Position numbers and translations under genes: made by a program. From Planotetraspora kaengkrachanensis (lineage in GTDB: Bacteria; Actinomycetota; Actinomycetes; Streptosporangiales; Streptosporangiaceae), in NCBI RefSeq assembly GCF_016862895.1, contig NZ_BONV01000012.1:62001-126000 (forward strand): 64,000 bases of DNA, given 5' to 3'. Positions 37,404-46,376 of this stretch are shown piece after piece. The notes under the pieces are model-generated. The model made no database searches and was not told the origin of the DNA. It saw only the letters and a list, made by a program, of their open reading frames with translations. Position 1 is the stretch's first letter, and each line of letters opens with the position of its first letter.

Positions 37404-38020
37404 CGTCCGCTCCCCCGCAGACGGCCAGGCTCCACAGACTGCCAGGAACTCCCGGCTTTATACGTTGCGGTGAACCGGAGCCACGGCCCCGGCCCGCACC
37501 GGTCTGCTGCATATACATCCAGCATCTCACCCTGCCGACGCTGGGAAAAGTCCTGTGATCAAGATCCCCAGGACGGGCGGCGACACGAGAACTTCAAGCT
37601 CCATGAGGGCTCAGTGCGATCGGCTGGCGAGTTTTGTCAATTTATGTGGTTTTCCCTGGATTCCGTCGCACATGTACGGGGGTGCTTCCAGCAAAATCGC
37701 TCATAGAGTGAGTAATACGGCCAAAGATCCGAGTCGACTATGACGCTCGTGGCAGGGGGCTCCTTCTGTGTCTCCGCGCGGAACGGGGACATCCTCCCGG
37801 GAAAGGATCGATGTCCTTGAGGGTGCACGCCAGGGCCAGTTACAGCCCCGACCGCCACTCTGGGCCCTTGGCCGCCGTTTGACCTGCGGTTTCCTACCCT
37901 TGTCGAAGCGGGCCGCGTCGACGTGGTGCGGCGCGGGACGTTGGTCCCCGACGGCGCGACGTCCGGACCGGGTGACCGGTCGTCTGCGCCGGGCATGTCC
38001 AAAACTCCCCGGAGGCCGGC
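37404..38020. other. Divergent intergenic region between the frd locus and the SDR gene
   Basis: No supported gene occupies these ~615 bases; the frames present are short or mirror other strands. It should contain the promoters of the divergent frd-side and SDR transcripts. No strong inverted repeat was noticed. Confidence 0.4.
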
Positions 38021-38779
38021 ATGACGAACGTTCAACAGGGCGGCAGGGTCGCCCTCGTCACGGGCGCGAGCAGGGGGATCGGCGCGGCCGTGGCCCGGTT
38101 GCTGGCATCCCGGGGCATGCGGGTCGTCGTCAACTACCGCAGCAGCCGCGACGAGGCGGACGACGTGGTCGCGTCGATCAGGTCCGCCGGCGGCCGGGCG
38201 ATGGCCGCGCAGGCCGACGTGCGCGACGAGCCCGCCGTACTCGGCATGGTCGAGCAGATCCGGGGCGCCATGGGCGAGGTGGAGGTCCTGGTCCACAACG
38301 CCCTGATCCCGTACGCCATCAAGTCGTTCGACGAAATCACGTGGGACGAACTGGGCGGCAAGCTGGAACAGGAGATGCGAGCGGCTTTCCTGATGACGAA
38401 GGCCGTCGTCCCGGGCATGACAACGCGCGGTTACGGACGGATCGTCTACCTCGGCACCGTGTTGAGCCGGCGGCCGCGTGCAGGCATGATCGCGCTGGGA
38501 ACCTCGAAGGCTGCCCTGAGCCAGTTCGCCCGCTTCGTCGCGCAGGAGTTGGGTCCTCGCGGGATCACCGTCAACGTGGTGGCCCCGGGGCCGGTGGAGA
38601 CCACCATCACCGATGTCTTCGGTCAGGAATTCAAGCAGCGCCACGCGGCCCAGACGGCACTGGGCCGCATCGCCACCCCTGATGACGTGGCCCGGGCCGT
38701 CGCCTTCTATGCGGGTGACGACAGCGGATTCATCACGGGCACCACCGCGCCGGTCAATGGCGGACTGGCCATGGACTGA
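38021..38779 (+). CDS. Short-chain dehydrogenase/reductase family protein lacking the catalytic Tyr
   Basis: This 252-residue SDR has the cofactor motif TGASRGIGAA near 14-23 and VNYRSSRDEA after strand 2, typical of NADP preference. The normal YxxxK site reads LGTSK (IALGTSKAALSQF): the Lys is kept but the Tyr is Leu. The Ser strand reads VYLGTVLSRRP rather than NxSS. VNVVAPGPVETTI and GFITGTTAPVNGGLAMD are ordinary. It may therefore be a regulatory or binding SDR, or use another acid. ATG at 38021 follows GGAGGCCGGC. A TetR-family gene lies convergent downstream with 87 bases between the stops. Confidence 0.85.
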   Translation: MTNVQQGGRVALVTGASRGIGAAVARLLASRGMRVVVNYRSSRDEADDVVASIRSAGGRAMAAQADVRDEPAVLGMVEQIRGAMGEVEVLVHNALIPYAIKSFDEITWDELGGKLEQEMRAAFLMTKAVVPGMTTRGYGRIVYLGTVLSRRPRAGMIALGTSKAALSQFARFVAQELGPRGITVNVVAPGPVETTITDVFGQEFKQRHAAQTALGRIATPDDVARAVAFYAGDDSGFITGTTAPVNGGLAMD

Positions 38780-38866
38780 CGCTCCAGCCCGTCCGCCTAG
38801 AGCTCTTCGGGCCTTGAAACCACAGGGTCCTTCCAGGCGACGCCCAGTGTCCAGCAAGCGCAGCGG

Positions 38867-39469
38867 TCAGGAGGCGGGGACGACGAGGCCGGCGGCGAGG
38901 TGGTCGAACGCTTGGTCGATGAGCGCTTGCAGGCCCTTGATTCCCGTTTCCGGATTCCACGTTATGAAGGCCCCGCGGAAGACCGACCCGATTGCTGCCG
39001 CAAGCAGCCGCGGATAGAGGCTGCCCGGAGGGCATCCGATGCGGTCGGTGAGGACGTCGACGAGCCTGTCCTCAAGACGGAAGACCGCGTGCAAGGTCTT
39101 CGTCCTCAGTTCGGGAGACGCGCTGAACAACTCCTTGCGTGCATGCCAACCGGTCTGTGCGGCGAAGCTGGGCATGGTGTCGTCCATCGCCCGACGCAGG
39201 GCCGTGAGCGGTGGTTCGTGCGATGGCCGCGCGGTGAGCTTGGAGGCGAGTTCGTCGGTGAGGCGCTGGTCCCAGGCGAAGAGTGCTGCCTCCTTGCTCT
39301 CGAAGTAGTTGAAGAAGGTCCGGCGGGAGACTTGGGCGGCTTCGCAGATGTCGTTCACCGTGACCGTCGAGGGGTCCTGCTCCAGGAAGAGCCGGATCGC
39401 GGCAGCGCGCAGGGCCTCACGAGTCTCGGCCTTCTTGCGTTCACGGAGTCCTGGAACTGCGCCCTGCAT
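38867..39469 (-). CDS. TetR-family transcriptional repressor
   Basis: This 200-residue protein has an N-terminal TetR HTH: KAETREALRAAAIRLFLEQ, TVNDICEAAQVSRRTFFNYF with the FFNYF signature, and SKEAALFAWD. The ligand-binding C-terminal domain ends in GLVVPAS. ATG at 39469 is favoured over a TTG nine bases earlier. It is divergent from the membrane protein gene at 39573, and two palindromes at 39523-39552 lie between them. It therefore probably represses both itself and that gene, with an unknown hydrophobic ligand releasing it. Confidence 0.92.
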   Translation of the reverse strand: MQGAVPGLRERKKAETREALRAAAIRLFLEQDPSTVTVNDICEAAQVSRRTFFNYFESKEAALFAWDQRLTDELASKLTARPSHEPPLTALRRAMDDTMPSFAAQTGWHARKELFSASPELRTKTLHAVFRLEDRLVDVLTDRIGCPPGSLYPRLLAAAIGSVFRGAFITWNPETGIKGLQALIDQAFDHLAAGLVVPAS

Positions 39470-39522
39470 GTCGATCAAGTCCTCTCACAACCGGCGAGGG
39501 CCAGCGTACTCACCATAGATGT

Positions 39523-39552
39523 TTGCACGGGTGCAGTGTTGCACGAGTGCAA
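39523..39552. promoter_or_regulatory. Tandem operator palindromes for the TetR-family repressor
   Basis: Two inverted repeats with the same half-site lie between the divergent genes: TTGCACGGGTGCA at 39523-39535 (arms TGCAC/GTGCA) and TTGCACGAGTGCAA at 39539-39552 (arms TTGCAC/GTGCAA). Their centres are 16 bases apart. Spacing and symmetry suit two TetR dimers bound cooperatively over the promoter region of the gene at 39573. Confidence 0.65.
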
Positions 39553-39572
39553 GAATCGCTAGCCTGAGCAGC

Positions 39573-40952
39573 ATGGCATCTGCGCACGCAAAGAAGAAAC
39601 GCCCTGGTGAGATCATGCGGACACTCGCAATGGGGCTCTGGCTCCCCGCGATCTTCCTGGCCGGGCTGCTCTTCTCCTTCCTGTTGGCCTTCCACAACCC
39701 GACGCCGCACCACATCGAAGTCGCAGTCGCCGCCCCACCGGCCACGACGGCGCAGCTGCAGTCCCAACTCGACACGGCCATCCCGGGCGGCTTCACCCTC
39801 CAGCCGGTCGATTCCGCGGCCGAGGCGCGCTCGGCCGTCCTGAACCACGACGCGGTGGCGGCATTCGTGCCGGCTACGCACCATCCCCAGCTGTACGGCG
39901 CCAAGGCAGACGGCGCCGCCATGGAATCGATCATTCGCGAGGTCTTCACCTCCGCAGCTCAGAAGCCCGGCGCCACCCTCGCCTTTCACGAGCTGGTCTC
40001 GACAAGGCCGGGAGACAGCCTGGGCATCAGCCCGCTGTACCTTCTGATGGGCTGCACTCTGCCCGCCTACTTCCTGGTGGTCGCCATGCAGCGCGCGGTG
40101 GGCTTCAGCCGTCGAGCGCATGTGGCCACGATGGTCGGAGGCGGCGCCGTCGCTGCCCTCGCCTGTTACCTCACGGGCGCCTACGGGATGGATGCGATCC
40201 CGCAACATCCGCTCGCGCTGCTGTACCTGTTCCTGCTGACGCAGGCCGTGTCACTGACCTCGTACGGGTTCGTGCCCTTTCTCGGCCCGTTCTTCCCAGG
40301 GGCCGCCGTCACGCTGTTTGTCCTGCTCGGCGTGCCTTCCAGTGGCGGCACCGTCCCCGTCGACCTACTCAATGGCTTTTTCCGCTTCCTCCACCCCCTC
40401 CTGCCTATGGGCAATGCCGCCGATGCCCTTCGCCTCGTCGACTACTTCGACGGCCGGCAACTGGGCCGACCTACCGCAGTGCTCTGCGCCTGGATCGCGA
40501 CAGGCGCAGCTCTCATCGTGCTCGGGTACCTCAAGCAACTACGACAGCTCGTGCGCGAGGCACAGGCAGGCATGACGGGATATGTCCCCGCGCCTCCCGC
40601 GGAGGATCCCACCGTGGAGCTCCCCGAGCCGGTCGCTCTCCCCCCGCACCGGCACCATTTCGGCGAGCAACTACCGATACTGACCGGGAGAGTGAGCGGT
40701 CTTGCCGGAGAACCACTGCCGGCGACGATCACGGTCACCGACCCGCACGGCCGCCAACTCGTCCGCACCCATACGGACCAGAACGGCGAGTACGCAGCCA
40801 CCGGCTTCCACGACGGGTTCGCCATCGTCGTCGCCGGCGCCCCCGGCCGGCAGCCGGCCGCCTCACGCCTACTGCTCAGCCCAGCCACACCCGTGAACCA
40901 GGACTTCATCCTTACGCCTGGCCAACAGGCCGTTCCGGGATATGCCCGCTGA
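39573..40952 (+). CDS. YhgE/DUF3533-like membrane protein with carboxypeptidase-regulatory-like tail
   Basis: The 459-residue protein starts with a basic tail and one membrane helix near 17-40. An extracytoplasmic ~110-residue domain follows, of the kind seen in YhgE/Pip and DUF3533 (ABC-2-related) proteins (TAQLQSQLDTAIPGGF, ARSAVLNHDAVAAFVP). About five more helices run from ~160 to 340. The C-terminal ~90 residues form a carboxypeptidase-regulatory-like beta-sandwich: ILTGRVSGLAGEPLPATITV, then GQLVRTHTDQNGEYAATGF. ATG 39573 is preferred because the 18 earlier codons are operator sequence. It is likely an exporter or envelope protein induced when the adjacent TetR repressor is released. 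Confidence 0.8.
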   Translation: MASAHAKKKRPGEIMRTLAMGLWLPAIFLAGLLFSFLLAFHNPTPHHIEVAVAAPPATTAQLQSQLDTAIPGGFTLQPVDSAAEARSAVLNHDAVAAFVPATHHPQLYGAKADGAAMESIIREVFTSAAQKPGATLAFHELVSTRPGDSLGISPLYLLMGCTLPAYFLVVAMQRAVGFSRRAHVATMVGGGAVAALACYLTGAYGMDAIPQHPLALLYLFLLTQAVSLTSYGFVPFLGPFFPGAAVTLFVLLGVPSSGGTVPVDLLNGFFRFLHPLLPMGNAADALRLVDYFDGRQLGRPTAVLCAWIATGAALIVLGYLKQLRQLVREAQAGMTGYVPAPPAEDPTVELPEPVALPPHRHHFGEQLPILTGRVSGLAGEPLPATITVTDPHGRQLVRTHTDQNGEYAATGFHDGFAIVVAGAPGRQPAASRLLLSPATPVNQDFILTPGQQAVPGYAR

Positions 40953-41065
40953 GCCTTGCCGACGGCCGGCCCCGCACCTCGAAACAGCCGCCTTGGCGGA
41001 CGATCGCGAGGTATCCGTCAGGGATTGGTCACCCCGCCTGGTAGGCACCGACCCCGGCGCCCGTG

Positions 41066-43207
41066 TCAGTTCCCGAGTTCGGCCAACACGGCAAGGAGCT
41101 GACGGCGCTCCTCATCGTCCCGGCGGGCCTGCCGACCGTAGACGCCGGTGCCTTGTATCGCGGCATCTCCGTGCGCCAGTTCACGTAGCTCGGGCAGCAG
41201 TGGGGCGGCGTCAGCCCCCAGTTCCCGTAGCGACTCGACAAGCCATTTCCCGGCTCCCATCCGCGCGAGGCGCCGCCGTACGGCGTCGACGAGCGGTGCG
41301 GCCTCGCCGGTCACGCGGCGGATCGCCAGCGCGGCGGCGGCGAAGTGGTGACGGTCGTCGAGGAGGTCCCGCAGCCGCGGAACGAGATCCGCGGCGGCAG
41401 GTCCGATCAGGCCGGCGAGTTCGGCCGCGTCCGCCACGTGTCTGCCGCTGTCGAGAGCGTCGGCGGCGGCACGGAGCGGCGCGTGCGTCTCCCCGGCGTC
41501 CAGCAGCAGCCGGCCCGCCTCGATCCGGATCTGGATGGCGGACGTGTCGTCCCCTCCGGCGGAGGCGATATCGCGCAACGCAGGAAGAAAAGCGTCCAGG
41601 GGTAGTCCGTGACGCAGCGCGGCGCGTGCCGCCGCCACGGGTTCTCCGCCGGCGGCGGCCTCGGCGACGCAGGCGCTCATCTGGCCGATGTCCCCGGTGA
41701 CCGCGGCGACAGCCTCGGCGCATTGGAGGCGACGCCACCAGGACGCCTCCGAGTCGTCGCGGACCCGGGTCAGCGCGGGCACCGCCTCCGCGGACGCGGA
41801 GCCGATCGCGGCGAGTGCCTGGACGGTCCACCAGTGGTCGTACGGGATGAGCGGGATGAGTTCGGGCACCGCGTCGGCCGCATCCGGACCCCAGTGGCGC
41901 AGCATCCGGGTCAGGGCGTTCCCCTCGTTGTGCCACCGGTTCCTGGCGAGCAGCGCGTCGTAGCCCCCTGAGTGCTCCGGCCGCTCCAGAGGCAGCGCCG
42001 CCAGACGTCGTCGCACCGCCGTGAGCAGGTCGGGATCGCAGGCGACGCCGGTGTCGATGAGCAGCCCCAGGACGTCGGGGGCGATCCGGCCCGCGGTGAG
42101 CGCGGTCGTGAACGGCTCGCGCCAGCGCGGATCGCCGAGGGCAATGAGGATCTCCAGGCCCGCTCCGAACAGCCGTGCCTCGTTCGATTTCACGTCCTCG
42201 ACGGCCGCAGGTGGCGGGTCGGCGACATAGGCCGCGAGGGCGTCGGCGGCCGCCGGAGCAGCCGCGGGCACGTCCTGTATCGCTGTGGCGGCGGCGACAC
42301 GTACGGGAATGTCGGGGTGGTCGATCCCCGCGGCCAGCAGGGGCGCCGACTCCGCGCGGGCGGAGCGCGACCGCACACACCGCTCGTAGGTCGCGTCGAT
42401 CGCCGCCCGGGCGGCTTCGGCCGTTCCCCGCTCGAAAAGCGCGTGGCACAACTCGGAGAACGGCGCGTTGCCGATTCGCGAGACGACGTCCCTGAAGGGG
42501 TCGTCCGACCAGATCCAGTTCGTCAGCGGCTTGCCGTTCAGCCAGCAGTCGACGACCGCCTCGGTGGCCGCGTCCGACCACGGGAGCGCGGCGTCGGCGA
42601 TCGCCCACAGCGCACCGGCCCGGACGGCGGCCCGCCGGCCCGGTTCCAGCTCCGCGGCCAGCCACGCGGCCGTGTTCGACGGGTCGAGGCGGCCGGCCGC
42701 TGCCAGCAGGCCTGCCAGCACGCGCGACGACCTCTCGCGTCCGCGCCGTGCTCGCAGTGCGGGCACGACCTCGGCCGCGGACTCAGGCGGAAGGTTCCCG
42801 AGCAGGTAGGTGGCGACGTGCCGGATCTCCACATCCGGGTCGTCCAGCAGCGGCAGCAACCCCCGGGTCTCCCGGGCCAGGGCCGTGCTCACGTCCGCGA
42901 GCACGTGTGGATCGGCGTCACCGGTCGCGGCGATCGAACCGAGTAGGAACACCAGACCCGCGCGCCTCGGGGTGCCGGGGTCGGCGGCAAGCCGGGCGAC
43001 GAAGGGCACGGCCCACGGGGTCGCCGAATACAGCGTGCCCTGGTGGTAGATGCTGCCGAACAGATGCTCGGTGGCCTCCCCTGCCAGCTCCTCGTCCTGG
43101 CCGACGGCGTCCCGCAACGTCTGCGGCACGTCCGCGGCCGAGCCGTACGCGTGACCGAGGGAGGCCCAGTCGATGTCGTCGATGCCATCGAGGGCGGCGG
43201 CCGTCAT
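41066..43207 (-). CDS. HEAT-repeat protein
   Basis: This 713-residue, almost wholly alpha-helical protein has repeating ~30-residue helix pairs, for example RETRGLLPLLDDPDVEIRHVA near 100 and ADAVPELIPLIPYDHWWTVQAL near 450. These include the Asp/Arg turn residues of HEAT repeats, and there are at least eight such units. No enzyme motif is seen. HEAT solenoids bind proteins or nucleic acids. ATG at 43207 (MTAAALDGIDDIDW) is preferred over a frame that continues to 43273. It stands alone between the YhgE-like gene and an integrase remnant. The role is unknown. Confidence 0.8.
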   Translation of the reverse strand: MTAAALDGIDDIDWASLGHAYGSAADVPQTLRDAVGQDEELAGEATEHLFGSIYHQGTLYSATPWAVPFVARLAADPGTPRRAGLVFLLGSIAATGDADPHVLADVSTALARETRGLLPLLDDPDVEIRHVATYLLGNLPPESAAEVVPALRARRGRERSSRVLAGLLAAAGRLDPSNTAAWLAAELEPGRRAAVRAGALWAIADAALPWSDAATEAVVDCWLNGKPLTNWIWSDDPFRDVVSRIGNAPFSELCHALFERGTAEAARAAIDATYERCVRSRSARAESAPLLAAGIDHPDIPVRVAAATAIQDVPAAAPAAADALAAYVADPPPAAVEDVKSNEARLFGAGLEILIALGDPRWREPFTTALTAGRIAPDVLGLLIDTGVACDPDLLTAVRRRLAALPLERPEHSGGYDALLARNRWHNEGNALTRMLRHWGPDAADAVPELIPLIPYDHWWTVQALAAIGSASAEAVPALTRVRDDSEASWWRRLQCAEAVAAVTGDIGQMSACVAEAAAGGEPVAAARAALRHGLPLDAFLPALRDIASAGGDDTSAIQIRIEAGRLLLDAGETHAPLRAAADALDSGRHVADAAELAGLIGPAAADLVPRLRDLLDDRHHFAAAALAIRRVTGEAAPLVDAVRRRLARMGAGKWLVESLRELGADAAPLLPELRELAHGDAAIQGTGVYGRQARRDDEERRQLLAVLAELGN

Positions 43208-43276
43208 CCGTCTTCGTCCATCCCGTCTTCTCGTATGAGAAGCCGTCAGCCTAGCCCCCGCCGCGGGGCGCACCTG

Positions 43277-43422
43277 AAGCCGAAGCGGCGCGGCGCCCAG
43301 CCAACCCCGCTGCCCGGCCGCTACGAGCAGCTGCTCACCGAATACACCGCCGCGCTGCAGCAGGTGCCGCTGGCCGCCGCACCTACGCCTCCCGCGTGCG
43401 GATGTACCTGGCCTGGCTAAAT
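43277..43422 (+). pseudogene. N-terminal remnant of a tyrosine recombinase (integrase)
   Basis: The frame GRYEQLLTEYTAALQQVPLAA followed, after a deletion that shifts the frame, by RTYASRVRMYLAWL matches the SAM-like core-binding domain at the N-terminus of actinomycete phage-type integrases. The catalytic domain (R...HxxR...Y) is absent; the match ends abruptly at 43422, where base composition drops. It is therefore a dead integrase scar. Confidence 0.6.
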
Positions 43423-43806
43423 ATTTGTCCTATTTGCACTATTATGGTGATCTGTGTACCATTCGCACTAATGGCACACGTGGCGATGGCCTCCCGTTTC
43501 GTATTCGTTGCCGGTTCGTTGCCCGGACCGTGCGTCTCGGGCGGGGCTCGTCCCGTCTGGAGCGCTCGGTCGTCGAGTCCGCACTTCGTGGAGCCGGGGC
43601 CCCACCTCTTCCGGGGTGAATCGGAGCGCTCGCCCCCCAGCCGGTTGCGCCCCATGCATTTCCTGCCCGAACCCGTCAGCTAACCCGCGGAAGCAGCGGC
43701 GCTTGCGTGTTTCCTCGCCCTCCGACGCGGCCTCATGGATCACTGGCCGCTCACCGTCCTCGACGGCGGCATCTCATGCACCAACCTGTGAGGAACGAAA
43801 CAAAAT
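43423..43806. other. Gene-free stretch after the integrase scar
   Basis: The first ~60 bases are visibly AT-richer than anything nearby (AATATTTGTCCTATTTGCAC), then GC returns. No supported gene is seen. The composition jump exactly at the end of the integrase remnant marks a recombination junction. The final part carries the promoter and ribosome site of the amidotransferase gene. Confidence 0.45.
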
Positions 43807-44562
43807 ATGTGTCGGCTACTGGGCTACGTCACACGGACGCCTACTACGTTGGCCCAACTGCTGGGTGAGGCGGAGCTTCACGAGTTCACGGAGCTCTCGT
43901 GCAAGCACGGCGACGGTTGGGGATTCGCATGGGCGACTGCGGACGGCGTGGAAGTGCGCAAGTCGCCGGACGCAGCTCGCGAGAGCCAGGCGTTCGCACG
44001 GCACGCGCACGAGCACACCACAGACCTCGGTCTTGTCCATCTTCGATGGGCGACGCTCGGGCTCAGCGTAGTGCAGGAGAACACGCACCCCTTCACGGAC
44101 GGCACAATCGCCTTCGCGCACAACGGCTCGATCCGGCCACCTTCGTCGCTCGACGCGCTCATCCCCGCAGACCTGCAGGCGAGGCGCCTGGGAACCACCG
44201 ACAGCGAGCGGTACTTCCTGGCGACGCTCGCCGGCGCCGAGGACGCCGACCCCGCCGAGGCGCTCGCCGACACGGTCGACCGCATTGCGTACTCGCTCCA
44301 GTTCAGCGGCCTGAACGCGTTGATCGCAACGCCTGAGCAGCTCATCGCCGTCTGCCGCTACGATCCGGTCGCCCAGGCGATGGAGGATGAACCGGACTAT
44401 TACCAGCTTCGCTATCGCGTTACCCGGGAGGGTGTCGTCATCTCCTCGAGCGGGTGGGGAGCCGGCTGGCGCTCCTTGGAGAACGGTGAGCTGCTCACCG
44501 TTCAGCGCGGAACGTTAGACGTATCGGTACGCTCCCTCGCTGAAGCACAGCTGGCGGGATAA
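43807..44562 (+). CDS. Class II glutamine amidotransferase (YafJ/EgtC-like)
   Basis: This 251-residue enzyme of the Ntn-hydrolase fold has Cys2 (MCRLLGYV) as nucleophile after Met removal. HLRWATLGLSVV, ENTHPF and FAHNGSI form the glutamine site, and TTDSERYFLATLA is typical of the YafJ/EgtC group. The protein contains only the glutaminase domain, so an ammonia acceptor partner or a gamma-glutamyl substrate is expected. There is no ergothioneine gene next to it. The ATG follows a GAGGAACG site. Confidence 0.9.
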   Translation: MCRLLGYVTRTPTTLAQLLGEAELHEFTELSCKHGDGWGFAWATADGVEVRKSPDAARESQAFARHAHEHTTDLGLVHLRWATLGLSVVQENTHPFTDGTIAFAHNGSIRPPSSLDALIPADLQARRLGTTDSERYFLATLAGAEDADPAEALADTVDRIAYSLQFSGLNALIATPEQLIAVCRYDPVAQAMEDEPDYYQLRYRVTREGVVISSSGWGAGWRSLENGELLTVQRGTLDVSVRSLAEAQLAG

Positions 44563-44648
44563 GCGGGGAGGCGGCCGTGGTGATCGGTCAGCCTCGAGCC
44601 AGTGGCCTAGCCGACGAGGTGGTTGCGCGAGCGAATCCTCGACCTGCG

Positions 44649-46376
44649 CTAGACGACGTTCTCGGCGGAGACCGGCTGACGCCTCCGGCGAGCTGGAGTA
44701 GGCGCAGCGTCGGGCCGAGAAGCTTCACCTGCGACCTCCTCAGCGGAGGGTACAGCTGCCTGACCGCCTCGCCGCCTCGTACGTGCGGGAACGGTTCGCG
44801 GCTCCTCGCCGGACATCCTTGTCACGGTGAGTTGCACGCCGCCTCGGTTGTTTCCGTAGAAACCCCATGCGTCGTTGGCGAACGCGTAGAAATACCCGCT
44901 CTTCGCCACCCGGCAGCACGTGCCGGAACCGATGGCGATGCGCTCGTGAGCCCTGAACTCACCGTCGACGGATATCGCATCGTTGGCCACGACGCCGACA
45001 AGCGACATCCACGGCATGTCCTCTTCGCGGCGGGCACCGATGAAATCCGCAACCTTGTTCCCGGTCACCATCCGGAACAGGTCCTGGCCTTGACCCAGCA
45101 GCGTGCCCACGAGGCGGACCTTCTCGACCAAGGGGTTGAAACGACGCAGACCTGTCGTACCGGCGGGACCTGACAGGATGTCGGCGTCCCGCCATTGGCC
45201 CTCAGCGGTGAAGCGGTAGTCGCCGGGTTCAAGGTAGAGCCCTGTCTCGTTCCACGACTGGTGGGCGAACACCTCGATCGTCTTGCTCTGCCCTGGAGCG
45301 AGCACCCGGGTGGGGCGGTACGGCCCGCTGGTGATGGGCGGGTTCTCGTAGCGCACGTACACCGAATTGTGGAGAAGGCGGCTCGGCGCGTTGGGGTCGA
45401 TCCGGGGCACAGCACGCGGCCGCGGCTGAATGATGGGCTCCAACATCGGCTTGAGCGCCGAGTCGACCAGCGGCTCAAGCACGCCGACCACGCCGCGCTC
45501 GTCGTCATGCATGACGTCGAGCGGATTGGGCTCGATCTGGTCCTCCACGGTCGTCATGTGGAAGCCGATCTTGACCGCATCGCGCGCTTCGTCGATCATC
45601 CACCGCAGTGCGCCGTCGCTCAGCCCCTTCTGAAGGTGGCCGCCGCCAACGTCTTTGTGGCTGCCGGGGAACCACACCTGCTTGACGTCCTGTCCTGGCG
45701 CATACGGCTCAGACCACAGGGCAGGTGTGTACGGGCTGCGGCGCTCATCCATGGCCACGGCGTGGCGGGCGTACTTGATGTGCGGATTGAGCCGTAGGTC
45801 GTGGAAGTTGTGTTGGCGAAGCGGGTCCAGGAGATTGAACCAGCCCATGTAGTCGGGTATGCCGAGCGCGCCGACGGTGTCCCACACCCCGATGAAATGC
45901 ACCGGAATATGCTCACGATCTTCCGTGTCCCAGCGGAAGGTGAGCCCGTCACGCCAGTGGGGATCGCGCTTTCTTTGCCGGTATCCGCGGTTGTACAGAT
46001 CATTGATCTGAGGCCAGAGCGCGGCCTCGTCCGTTTTCGTAATGTCAATCAGCCCGCACGCGGAGATCATTCCGGCGAGACTGCGAGCGGTGTAGGCCCC
46101 ACGGCTGAAGCCGAACAGCGCGATGCGGTCCCCTGGCTGGTACCGAGCAGTCAGCCAGAGGTAGGCGTCCATGACATTGCGGGACAGACCAAGCCCTACT
46201 CCACCTCCCAGCAGCCTGTTCCGCAGAGTTCCTACCCCAGGCTGGTAGTAAGCCAATTGGGGGATTCCGTCTTCGCCTCTCTCCGCGAGGGCGTTGTACA
46301 GCCGGCGCACATTGGTGACCGACTCGTCCTCTGGCGTGTTCCAGGTGCCGTCGCAACACATGATGAGATGACGCAT
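44649..46376 (-). CDS. DUF2235 alpha/beta-hydrolase
   Basis: This 575-residue protein has an N-terminal DUF2235 hydrolase: CDGTWNTPEDESVTNVRRL at the start, the nucleophile elbow GFSRGAYTARSLAG near 88-100, GVWDTVGALGIP near 167, and WFPGSHKDVGGG carrying the Asp/His region. This family includes Tle1-type phospholipase effectors. The C-terminal ~220 residues hold a beta-rich module with a QSWNETGLYLEPGDYRF stretch and CC near 480 that resembles jelly-roll domains attached to such proteins. It ends in an Arg/Pro/Ala-rich tail. No signal peptide or immunity partner was found, so a lipid or ester hydrolase acting in the cytoplasm or exported by another route remains open. Confidence 0.85.
   Translation of the reverse strand: MRHLIMCCDGTWNTPEDESVTNVRRLYNALAERGEDGIPQLAYYQPGVGTLRNRLLGGGVGLGLSRNVMDAYLWLTARYQPGDRIALFGFSRGAYTARSLAGMISACGLIDITKTDEAALWPQINDLYNRGYRQRKRDPHWRDGLTFRWDTEDREHIPVHFIGVWDTVGALGIPDYMGWFNLLDPLRQHNFHDLRLNPHIKYARHAVAMDERRSPYTPALWSEPYAPGQDVKQVWFPGSHKDVGGGHLQKGLSDGALRWMIDEARDAVKIGFHMTTVEDQIEPNPLDVMHDDERGVVGVLEPLVDSALKPMLEPIIQPRPRAVPRIDPNAPSRLLHNSVYVRYENPPITSGPYRPTRVLAPGQSKTIEVFAHQSWNETGLYLEPGDYRFTAEGQWRDADILSGPAGTTGLRRFNPLVEKVRLVGTLLGQGQDLFRMVTGNKVADFIGARREEDMPWMSLVGVVANDAISVDGEFRAHERIAIGSGTCCRVAKSGYFYAFANDAWGFYGNNRGGVQLTVTRMSGEEPRTVPARTRRRGGQAAVPSAEEVAGEASRPDAAPTPARRRRQPVSAENVV

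Noticed and set aside
35859-37706. 615-codon plus-strand frame across frdA
   Set aside because: It lies opposite an intact FrdA flavoprotein and shows no domain; antisense shadow.
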